Both the position numbers and the translations under genes were made by a program. From Pseudomonas fluorescens (GTDB taxonomy: Bacteria; Pseudomonadota; Gammaproteobacteria; Pseudomonadales; Pseudomonadaceae), in contig NZ_CABVIR010000006.1 of the NCBI RefSeq assembly GCF_902498065.1, forward strand, positions 1 to 64,000: DNA of 64,000 bases, given 5' to 3'. The notes below the pieces were generated by a model. That model saw nothing but the letters and a program-made list of their open reading frames with translations, was not told the origin of the DNA and ran no database searches. Shown piece by piece: positions 26,984-33,913 of this stretch; within the stretch, counting starts at the first letter, position 1, and each line of letters starts with the position of its first letter.

Positions 26984-27238
26984 ATGCAAACTCGTGATGA
27001 CATTTTCAACACCCTGCGCGATGCCTTGGTCGAACTCTTCGAGCTGGACCCCGAGCGTGTGAGGCTCGATTCCAACCTGTACCAGGACCTGGAAATCGAC
27101 AGCATTGACGCGGTCGACCTGATCGACCATATCAAGCGCCAGACCGGCAAGAAAATCGCCGCTGAAGAATTCAAAACAGTGCGTACCGTCAGCGACGTCG
27201 TCGAGGCGGTCTACCGTCTGGTTCAGCCGGCCGCATGA
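26984..27238 (+). CDS. apeF: Acyl carrier protein 2 of APE cluster
   Basis: 84 residues. Acidic ACP with carrier serine in QDLEIDSIDAVDLIDH (S40), more like fatty-acid ACPs than its neighbour. The two ACPs probably have separate jobs, one for starter loading and one for elongation, as proposed for ApeE/ApeF (established for the family, not shown here). The following membrane protein gene overlaps its stop by 4 bp. Confidence 0.93.
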   Translation: MQTRDDIFNTLRDALVELFELDPERVRLDSNLYQDLEIDSIDAVDLIDHIKRQTGKKIAAEEFKTVRTVSDVVEAVYRLVQPAA

Positions 27239-27780
27239 GTCGACTGATCGGCCTCGGCCTGCTGCTCGCGGGGCTGCTGTACCCTTTCGCGGTGTATTTC
27301 GGCATGGAGCATTTCGCCCCGTGGCAGTTCGGTCTGCTGCTGGGCAGCCTGTGGCTGGCGCGAGCGGTGACGGGGGTGCGTCGACCGGGAAGCCTGTGGA
27401 TGGCCACCGTCGCCATCGTGTTTTGCCTGTTGCTGGCCCTGTTTGACAGCCCCGCCATGCTGCGCTGGTACCCCGTGCTGATCAGCGGCTTCATGCTGGT
27501 GCTGTTCGGGTTGAGCCTGAAATACGGCCCGCCAATGATCGAACGCCTGGCCCGCTTGCGCGAACCACGCTTGCCGGCCAAGGCGATTCGCTATACGCGC
27601 CAGGTCACCATTGCCTGGTGTGTGTTTTTTCTCTGCAACGGTTTGTGCGCCGCCGCCCTGACTCTCTGGGCGCCGCTGAGTTGGTGGATGTTGTACACCG
27701 GCCTGATCTCCTATGGGTTGATCGGCCTGATGTTTGCCATTGAATGGCTCATACGACAACGGGTACGAGGCCACCCATGA
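27235..27780 (+). CDS. Integral membrane protein of APE cluster (COG4648 / ApeG type)
   Basis: 181 residues with about five or six hydrophobic helices (LIGLGLLLAGLLYPFAVYFG, LYTGLISYGLIGLMFAIEWL). No enzymatic motif is visible. Proteins of this type (COG4648) are regularly found between the ACP and ligase genes in aryl polyene clusters, and their function is not established. An inner membrane role in lipid assembly or transfer is plausible. It overlaps both neighbours by 4 bp (ATGA junctions). Confidence 0.82.
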   Translation: MSRLIGLGLLLAGLLYPFAVYFGMEHFAPWQFGLLLGSLWLARAVTGVRRPGSLWMATVAIVFCLLLALFDSPAMLRWYPVLISGFMLVLFGLSLKYGPPMIERLARLREPRLPAKAIRYTRQVTIAWCVFFLCNGLCAAALTLWAPLSWWMLYTGLISYGLIGLMFAIEWLIRQRVRGHP

Positions 27781-29459
27781 ATTGGATAAAACTTGAGCAA
27801 TTGTTGCTCAAGGCTCAACCGGAGCGCGCCGTGACGGCCGATCCGGCGCTGAATCACGCACAGTTGTGCGAACAGGCCCTGAGCCTGGCCGCCGGCCTGC
27901 AAGCCCAGGGCGTGCAGCGCATTGCCGTGCACCTTGACGACGCCGCCGACCTGGCCATTGCGTTGCTGGGTGCCTGGCGCGCCGGGGTCAGCGTGCTGTT
28001 GCCTGCCGATCTGCAACCGCAAACGCGTCAGCGTTGGTCGAGCGAAGTGGATCTGTGGCTGACGGATCAGGCCGATGATGCGCAACTGAGCGACTATCGC
28101 CATGCGCCACTCAGTGCCACAGCGCTGGACCTGGACCGCTGCACACTGAGCCTGTGCACTTCCGGCTCCAGTGGCGAACCCAAGCGCATCGACAAAAACC
28201 TGCGCCAACTGGCCAATGAAGTCCAGGCACTGGAGCAGCTCTGGGGCGTCGATCTGGCTGAAGCCTGCATCATCGGCAGCGTTGCCACCCAGCACATCTA
28301 CGGCCTGCTGTTTCGGGTGTTGTGGCCGCTGTGTGCCGGGCGCTCGTTCGTGCGCAAGCAACTGGCCTTTCCGGAAGATTTGCAGCGCGCCAGCCGCGAA
28401 CACCCGGCCTTTGCCTGGGTCGCCAGCCCGGCACTGCTCAAGCGCATGGGCGACAACCTCGACTGGCCGGCGCTGAGCGCGGTTCGCCGGGTGTTTTCCT
28501 CTGGCGGTGCGTTGCCGGCCGAAGCGGCGCTAAGCCTGCAGCAACGCCTGCACCAGTGGCCAACGGAAATCCTCGGCAGTTCGGAAACCGGTGGCATCGC
28601 CTGGCGTCAGGGCAACGACCTCTGGCAAGCTTTTGCCGGCATCGAATTGAGCCAGGACAGTGACGGTGCGCTGCTCATTACGTCGCCGTATCTGCCGCCG
28701 GGTCACGTCGAACACACCGCGGATGCCGCGCGAATCGCCGCCGACGGCCGCTTCGAATTGCTCGGGCGGCTGGACCGGATCGTCAAACTGGAAGAAAAAC
28801 GCATCTCGCTGCCGATGCTGGAACACGCGCTGATGGCCCACGACTGGGTCTGCGAAGCACGCCTGGGCGTGGTTCAGGAAAATCGCGCTTCACTGGGTGC
28901 GCTGCTGGTGCTGAGCGAATCGGGTTTGCATGCCTTGCGCAATCAGGGGCGCCGCACCCTCACTCAGGAACTGCGCCAACACCTCAGCCAGCATTGTGAA
29001 GCCCTTGCACTGCCGCGACGCTGGCGCCTGCTGCGACAACTGCCGCTCAACGCTCAAGGCAAACTGCCTCAGGCCGACGTGGAAGCCTTACTGCTGGCCC
29101 CGCGCCCGAAGACGCCGCAAGTGCTGGAGCAGGTCGAAGTCGATGGTGAGTGGAGCCTGCAACTGGCGGTGCCACCCGACCTCGCGTACTTCAGCGGCCA
29201 TTTCCCCAAAGCGCCGGTATTGCCGGGCGTGGTGCAAGTGGATTGGGCCCTGAGCCTCGGCCAGCAACTGATGAACCTGCCGGAAAAATTCGCCGGCATG
29301 GAAGTGCTGAAATTCCAGCAACTGGTGCGCCCCGGCGATGAAGTCCAGTTGCACCTGCGCTTCGATCCGGTACGCAGCAAGTTGTATTTCGCCTATCGCA
29401 ACGAGACCGCCACGTGCTCCAGCGGGCGGATTTTGCTGGAGGCTTCTTGTGATGAGTAA
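27777..29459 (+). CDS. apeH: Aryl-CoA/ACP ligase fused to a hotdog 3-hydroxyacyl-ACP dehydratase (ApeH-ApeI fusion)
   Basis: 560 residues from ATG 27777. Residues 1 to about 440 form an ANL adenylating enzyme, with the P-loop LCTSGSSGEPKRIDKN, GSSETGGIAWR, and the hinge GRLDRIVKLEEKRI. Residues about 449-560 form a short hotdog dehydratase with SGHFPKAPVLPGVVQVDWAL. In characterised APE systems the aryl-ACP ligase (ApeH) and the dehydratase subunit ApeI are separate; ApeI pairs with ApeP. Here one reading frame encodes both without any frameshift. The enzyme would load the aryl acid onto ACP and help dehydrate the elongating chain. Confidence 0.88.
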   Translation: MNWIKLEQLLLKAQPERAVTADPALNHAQLCEQALSLAAGLQAQGVQRIAVHLDDAADLAIALLGAWRAGVSVLLPADLQPQTRQRWSSEVDLWLTDQADDAQLSDYRHAPLSATALDLDRCTLSLCTSGSSGEPKRIDKNLRQLANEVQALEQLWGVDLAEACIIGSVATQHIYGLLFRVLWPLCAGRSFVRKQLAFPEDLQRASREHPAFAWVASPALLKRMGDNLDWPALSAVRRVFSSGGALPAEAALSLQQRLHQWPTEILGSSETGGIAWRQGNDLWQAFAGIELSQDSDGALLITSPYLPPGHVEHTADAARIAADGRFELLGRLDRIVKLEEKRISLPMLEHALMAHDWVCEARLGVVQENRASLGALLVLSESGLHALRNQGRRTLTQELRQHLSQHCEALALPRRWRLLRQLPLNAQGKLPQADVEALLLAPRPKTPQVLEQVEVDGEWSLQLAVPPDLAYFSGHFPKAPVLPGVVQVDWALSLGQQLMNLPEKFAGMEVLKFQQLVRPGDEVQLHLRFDPVRSKLYFAYRNETATCSSGRILLEASCDE

Positions 29460-29481
29460 GTCGGGTGAGTGCTGCGCACTC

Positions 29482-29558
29482 AATCGCGAGCAGACTCGCG
29501 CCCACAGGAGGGCGGCGTCGTGCACAAATCCTATGTGGGCGCGAGCCTGCTCGCGATG
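29482..29558. repeat. Inverted REP doublet inside the APE operon
   Basis: Units at 29482-29506 (CGCGAGCAGACTCGCGCCC) and 29533-29558 (GGGCGCGAGCCTGCTCGCG) fill the only large gap (131 bp) in the operon, between the ligase fusion and the glycosyltransferase. They may form an mRNA processing or stability element that sets 5' versus 3' operon expression. Confidence 0.85.
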
Positions 29559-29590
29559 CAGGCGCCTCGGTCTTACAGGCGAAACCCAAA

Positions 29591-30325
29591 ATGCATAACC
29601 CTTGCGCAATCATCCCGGTCTACAACCACGAAACCGCGATCACTACCGTGGTCGACGCAGTGATCGCAAGCAACTTGCCATGCATTTTGGTAGACGATGC
29701 CAGCGACCCGTCCTGCGCGGCGGTGCTTGATCAACTGGCCCAACGCGAAATGGTTTACCTGATCCGCCTCGCCGCGAACCAAGGCAAGGGCGGCGCGGTC
29801 ATGACCGGTCTGCGCGAAGCCTCGCGCCTGGGCTTCAGCCACGCCTTGCAGGTCGACGCCGACGGACAGCACGACCTGCAAGACGTCGCAACCTTCATCG
29901 AACAGTCGCGCGCCCACCCTCGCGCGGTGATCTGCGGCTATCCGCAATACGATGCCAGCGTGCCGAAAGGTCGTCTGTACGCCCGCTACCTGACGCATGT
30001 GATGGTCTGGATCAACACCCTGTCGCTGCAGATTCGCGACTCCATGTGCGGCTTCCGCGTCTATCCGTTGCCAGCCACCCTGGCAGTGATCGAGTCAGCG
30101 AAGATCGGCAAGCGCATGGACTTCGACTCGGACATTCTGGTGCGCCTGGCCTGGCGCAATCAGCCGATGCAGTGGCTGCCGACCAAGGTGCATTACCCGC
30201 TGGACGGCGTCTCGCATTTCCGTATGTTCCACGACAATGTGCTGATTTCGAGCATGCACACCCGGCTGTTCTTCGGCATGTTGCTGCGGGCGCCGGTGAT
30301 CCTTTGGCGACGGTGGCGGGCATGA
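29591..30325 (+). CDS. Family 2 glycosyltransferase of APE cluster (ApeJ type)
   Basis: 244 residues from ATG 29591 (MHNPCAIIPVYNHETAIT). The longer in-frame start lies within the REP doublet and adds REP-encoded residues. GT-A fold features are the nucleotide-sugar motifs ILVDDASDPS and HALQVDADGQHDL (DXD-like), plus the acceptor region DSMCGFRVYP. It is like the dolichyl-phosphate mannose synthase class but without the C-terminal membrane domain. It probably adds a sugar to the lipid carrier or aryl head during anchoring of the polyene. The stop overlaps the next start by 4 bp. Confidence 0.9.
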   Translation: MHNPCAIIPVYNHETAITTVVDAVIASNLPCILVDDASDPSCAAVLDQLAQREMVYLIRLAANQGKGGAVMTGLREASRLGFSHALQVDADGQHDLQDVATFIEQSRAHPRAVICGYPQYDASVPKGRLYARYLTHVMVWINTLSLQIRDSMCGFRVYPLPATLAVIESAKIGKRMDFDSDILVRLAWRNQPMQWLPTKVHYPLDGVSHFRMFHDNVLISSMHTRLFFGMLLRAPVILWRRWRA

Positions 30326-31269
30326 GCATCAACGCAGATAAAGAACACTGGGCCGACCGCCAGGAGCGCGGCAGTTTCTGGCTGATGAAGCTCACCGCGT
30401 TCGGCGCCAAGGTACTCGGCCGCCGACTGCTGAGCCCGCTGTTGTACGGTATCGTCCTGTACTTTTTCCTGTTCGGCCGCAGTGCCCGCCACAGCGCCTG
30501 GCAATATCAACAACGCCTCGCCGACTGGAGTGGTCGCAGCGAACTGCGCCCCAGCCACTGGCGCGTATTCGGTCAGTTCATGGCCTTCGCCGATTCGATG
30601 CTCGACAAGCTCGACGTGTGGAACGGCAAGCTGAGCATCGAGCAGATCGAAATCATCGATCCGGCATTGCTGCGCAATCAGCTGCGCGGCAGCCGCGGGC
30701 AACTGCTGGTGGGCGCACACCTGGGCAATCTCGAGGTGTGCCGCGCGCTGGCGGAGATCGGCGAAAAGGTCACGATGAACGTGCTGGTGCACACCAAGCA
30801 CGCCGAGCAGTTCAACCGTTTGCTGGGCGAAGCCGGGGCGACCAATCTGCGGCTGATCCAGGTCAGCGAACTGGACCCGGTGATCATGCTGCAACTGCAC
30901 GAGCGCCTGGAGCGCGGCGAGTGGTTGGCGATTGCCGGTGATCGCGTGCCGTTGCACGGCGGGCGCAGCGTGACCGTGGATTTCCTTGGCCATCCGGCAA
31001 AGTTTCCGCAAGGGCCGTGGCTGCTGGCCGGGCTGTTGAAATGCCCGGTCAACCTGCTGCTGTGCCTGAAGAAACCCGACGGCGATTACCGGCTGACCCT
31101 GGAACCGTTCGCCGACGCGATCACCTGGAAGCGCAGCGACCGCGAACAGGTCATTCATCAGTGGGCGACCCGCTACGCCGAGCGTCTGGGTCACTATTGC
31201 CTTGAAGCGCCTCAACAATGGTTCAACTTTTACCCTTTCTGGAAGACCGATGACGACGCCAACGCTTGA
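30322..31269 (+). CDS. LpxL/HtrB-like lysophospholipid acyltransferase of APE cluster (ApeK type)
   Basis: 315 residues from ATG 30322. Resembles Kdo2-lipid A acyltransferases: an N-terminal membrane segment (LLSPLLYGIVLYFFLFG), the HX4D-like catalytic motif VGAHLGNLEVCRAL, and AGDRVPLHGGRSVTVDFLG. In APE clusters such an enzyme accompanies the PlsC-like acyltransferase and is thought to attach a second acyl chain to the aryl polyene lipid. It is not the housekeeping LpxL, judged by context. It overlaps the ammonia-lyase gene by 20 bp. Confidence 0.88.
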   Translation: MSINADKEHWADRQERGSFWLMKLTAFGAKVLGRRLLSPLLYGIVLYFFLFGRSARHSAWQYQQRLADWSGRSELRPSHWRVFGQFMAFADSMLDKLDVWNGKLSIEQIEIIDPALLRNQLRGSRGQLLVGAHLGNLEVCRALAEIGEKVTMNVLVHTKHAEQFNRLLGEAGATNLRLIQVSELDPVIMLQLHERLERGEWLAIAGDRVPLHGGRSVTVDFLGHPAKFPQGPWLLAGLLKCPVNLLLCLKKPDGDYRLTLEPFADAITWKRSDREQVIHQWATRYAERLGHYCLEAPQQWFNFYPFWKTDDDANA

Positions 31270-32794
31270 GCCGGTAACCTTCGGCGAACTCCCTTTGCGC
31301 ATCGAAGACGTGCTGGCCCTCGCCAACCGTCAGGTGCCGACGCAGTTGCAGGACGATCCTGCGTACCGCGAGCGCATTGCCAAGGGCGCGCGATTCCTCG
31401 ATTCCCTGCTGGACAAGGAAGGCGTGATCTATGGCGTGACCACCGGTTACGGCGATTCCTGCGTGGTCGCGGTGCCGTTGCATCACGTCGAGGCGTTGCC
31501 CCGTCATCTGTACACGTTCCACGGTTGCGGGCTGGGCAAACTGCTCGACGCCCAAGCCACCCGCGCGGTGCTTGCGGCGCGTTTGCAGTCGCTGTGCCAC
31601 GGCGTGTCCGGGGTGCGCGTGGAACTGTTGGAACGCCTGCAAGCGTTCCTCGAACACGACATTTTGCCGCTGATCCCGGAAGAAGGTTCGGTGGGCGCCA
31701 GCGGTGATCTGACGCCACTTTCGTATGTGGCCGCGACCTTGTCCGGCGAACGCGAAGTCATGTTCCGTGGCGAACGCCGCCAGGCCTCGGACGTACACCG
31801 CGAACTCGGCTGGGAGCCGCTGGTTTTGCGCCCCAAAGAAGCCCTCGCGCTGATGAACGGCACCGCCGTGATGACCGGCCTCGCCTGCCTGGCCTACGCC
31901 CGCGCCGATTACCTGCTGCAACTGGCGACGCGCATCACCGCGCTGAACGTGGTCGCGCTGCAAGGCAATCCGGAGCACTTCGACGAGCGCCTGTTCGCCG
32001 CCAAACCGCATCCGGGGCAGATGCAAGTCGCCGCGTGGCTGCGCAAGGATCTGGCGATCGACGCGCCGACCGCGCCGCTGCATCGCCTGCAAGACCGTTA
32101 TTCCCTGCGCTGCGCGCCCCACGTGCTCGGCGTCCTGGCCGACAGCCTGAACTGGCTGCGCTCGTTCATCGAGATCGAACTCAACAGCGCCAACGACAAC
32201 CCGATCATCGACGCCGAAGCCGAGCGCGTGCTGCACGGTGGGCACTTCTACGGCGGCCATATCGCGTTTGCCATGGACAGCCTGAAAAACCTGGTGGCCA
32301 ACGTTGCCGACTTGCTCGACCGTCAACTCGCGTTGCTGGTGGACGAACGTTACAACCATGGTTTGCCGAGCAATTTGTCCGGCGCCTCGGCGGATCGCGC
32401 GATGCTCAACCATGGCTTCAAAGCCGTGCAGATCGGCACCAGCGCCTGGACTGCCGAAGCGCTGAAAAACACCATGCCGGCCAGCGTGTTTTCGCGTTCC
32501 ACCGAATGCCACAACCAGGACAAGGTGAGCATGGGCACCATCGCCGCCCGCGATGCCATTCGTGTGCTGGAGCTGACCGAACAGGTCGCCGCCGCTACTC
32601 TGCTCGCCGCCAATCAAGGTGTGTGGCTACGCAGCAAAGCTGAAGATGCCCGCCCATTGCCACCCGCCCTCGCCGCCATGCACGAAGCGCTGGCCAAGGA
32701 CTTCCCGCCGGTCATCGAAGACCGCGCGCTGGAAGGCGAATTGCGCCTGTGCCTGAAACGGATTGCCGAGCAACACTGGAGGCTGCATGCGTAG
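31250..32794 (+). CDS. Aromatic amino acid ammonia-lyase (HAL/PAL/TAL superfamily)
   Basis: 514 residues from ATG 31250. It has the autocatalytic MIO cofactor motif A150-S151-G152 in GSVGASGDLTPLSY, the catalytic Tyr in YGVTTGYG, and SANDNPIID. The selectivity pair is F90-H91 (LYTFHGCGLG), neither the S-H of histidine ammonia-lyase nor the H-L or F-L of typical TAL/PAL. It would convert Tyr or Phe into coumarate or cinnamate, the aryl starter used by the ligase. A bona fide histidine utilisation role is unlikely because no hut genes are adjacent and the gene is embedded in the APE operon. It overlaps both neighbours. Confidence 0.9.
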   Translation: MTTPTLEPVTFGELPLRIEDVLALANRQVPTQLQDDPAYRERIAKGARFLDSLLDKEGVIYGVTTGYGDSCVVAVPLHHVEALPRHLYTFHGCGLGKLLDAQATRAVLAARLQSLCHGVSGVRVELLERLQAFLEHDILPLIPEEGSVGASGDLTPLSYVAATLSGEREVMFRGERRQASDVHRELGWEPLVLRPKEALALMNGTAVMTGLACLAYARADYLLQLATRITALNVVALQGNPEHFDERLFAAKPHPGQMQVAAWLRKDLAIDAPTAPLHRLQDRYSLRCAPHVLGVLADSLNWLRSFIEIELNSANDNPIIDAEAERVLHGGHFYGGHIAFAMDSLKNLVANVADLLDRQLALLVDERYNHGLPSNLSGASADRAMLNHGFKAVQIGTSAWTAEALKNTMPASVFSRSTECHNQDKVSMGTIAARDAIRVLELTEQVAAATLLAANQGVWLRSKAEDARPLPPALAAMHEALAKDFPPVIEDRALEGELRLCLKRIAEQHWRLHA

Positions 32795-33212
32795 CAAAGG
32801 AGTGCTTCACACCGATACGGAAATCCTCGTGCCGTTCTTTGACGTCGACACCATGAACGTCGTCTGGCACGGCCACTACGTCAAATACCTGGAAGTCGCT
32901 CGTTGCGCGCTGCTGGACAAGATCGGCCACAACTACACGGCGATGGTCGAGTCGGGTTACGCCTGGCCAGTGATCGACCTGCAATTGCGCTATGTGCGCG
33001 GCGCGGTGTTTGGTCAGAAGCTGAACGTGCGGGCGAATCTGGTGGAGTGGGAAAACCGTCTGAAGATCAATTACCTGATCAGCGATCTGCAAACCGGTGA
33101 ACGTTTGACCCGCGCCAGTTCCGTGCAGGTTGCGGTGGACATGAGCAGCCGCGAAATGCAGATGGCTTCGCCCAAGATCTTCACCGACGCCGTCGAGAGG
33201 GCCCTGCCATGA
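32787..33212 (+). CDS. Hotdog acyl-CoA/ACP thioesterase (4-hydroxybenzoyl-CoA thioesterase family)
   Basis: 141 residues from ATG 32787 with GGAGG 5 nt upstream. The 4HBT/YbgC signature is FFDVDTMNVVWHGHYVKYLE, with Asp in the active-site position. It likely releases or edits acyl or polyene chains from ACP. In APE clusters a thioesterase (ApeL type) is standard. It overlaps the lyase by 8 bp and the LolA-like gene by 4 bp (ATGA). Confidence 0.9.
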   Translation: MRSKGVLHTDTEILVPFFDVDTMNVVWHGHYVKYLEVARCALLDKIGHNYTAMVESGYAWPVIDLQLRYVRGAVFGQKLNVRANLVEWENRLKINYLISDLQTGERLTRASSVQVAVDMSSREMQMASPKIFTDAVERALP

Positions 33213-33913
33213 TTTTCTCTCCCCCCCGTTCCCCTGTGGGAGCGGGCTTGCCCGCGATGGTCGTTAACGATAACGCTGGGCACCTGACACTCCGTGGCGC
33301 TCTCAAGCTTTTCGCGAGCAAGCTCGCTCCTGCAGTATTGTGCGTGTTGCTGGGCATTCCAGGGCTGGCTCACGCCTTCGACCTGCAACAACTCAGCGAT
33401 CAACTGGCCAGACCCGATGTGATCCACGGCCACTTCATCCAGGAAAAACACCTGCGCGCCCTGCCCCAGCCGTTGACCAGCAAGGGCACCTTCGTCCTCG
33501 CGAAAAACCACGGCCTGCTCTGGCTGCTGAAAACCCCGCTGCAACAGGATTACCGCATCACCGACAAAGGCATCGCGCGACGTGACGCCAGCGGTTGGCA
33601 GATGCTGCCGGGCAAGAGTGCCGGTGCCGAGCAGAACCGCTTGTTCCTCGCCGTGCTGCAAGGTGACAGCAGCGGGCTGCAACGAGACTTCGAACTGTCG
33701 CTGAGTGGTGAGGCGCAGAACTGGAAATTGACGCTGACCCCACGCTCGCTGCTGCTCAAGCAGGTGTTCAATCAGATCAACATCACCGGCGGCGAATTGG
33801 TGAGCACCATCGAGCTGCTGGAAACCCAGGGCGACAGCACTTTGCTGCGCATGCAGGACAGCAACAGCGCCCAACCGTTGAGCGACGCGGAGCAACATGA
33901 CTTTGCCGAGTGA
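33209..33913 (+). CDS. LolA-like periplasmic lipoprotein/lipid carrier of APE cluster, REP-derived N-terminus
   Basis: 234 residues if started at the ATGA junction. The signal peptide ends at AHA/FDLQ (residue 56), unusually far in, and the mature part has the LolA pattern (GHFIQEKHLRALPQPLTSKG, then FVLAKNHGLLWLLKTP). It probably ferries the APE lipid or its lipoprotein across the periplasm. The first 40 residues are encoded by an inverted REP doublet: REP halves give GAGLPA and FASKLAPA. An internal ATG at 33257 would give a 40-residue signal peptide that is more usual. So the gene appears to have absorbed a REP insertion without losing its frame. Confidence 0.82.
   Translation: MIFSPPRSPVGAGLPAMVVNDNAGHLTLRGALKLFASKLAPAVLCVLLGIPGLAHAFDLQQLSDQLARPDVIHGHFIQEKHLRALPQPLTSKGTFVLAKNHGLLWLLKTPLQQDYRITDKGIARRDASGWQMLPGKSAGAEQNRLFLAVLQGDSSGLQRDFELSLSGEAQNWKLTLTPRSLLLKQVFNQINITGGELVSTIELLETQGDSTLLRMQDSNSAQPLSDAEQHDFAE
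33233..33334. repeat. Inverted REP doublet inside the LolA-like gene
   Basis: Unit 33233-33258 (GGAGCGGGCTTGCCCGCG) and inverted unit 33311-33334 (CGCGAGCAAGCTCGCTCC) lie within the translated 5' end of the LolA-like gene. The two halves belong to slightly different REP sequence variants. Confidence 0.85.

Noticed and set aside
30322..31269. Calling the LpxL-like gene the housekeeping lipid A acyltransferase
   Set aside because: It is embedded in the pigment operon with 4- and 20-bp overlaps, so a dedicated aryl polyene role is more likely.
31250..32794. Assignment as HutH (histidine ammonia-lyase of histidine degradation)
   Set aside because: No hut genes are adjacent, the selectivity residues are F-H, and the gene is translationally coupled within an aryl polyene operon.
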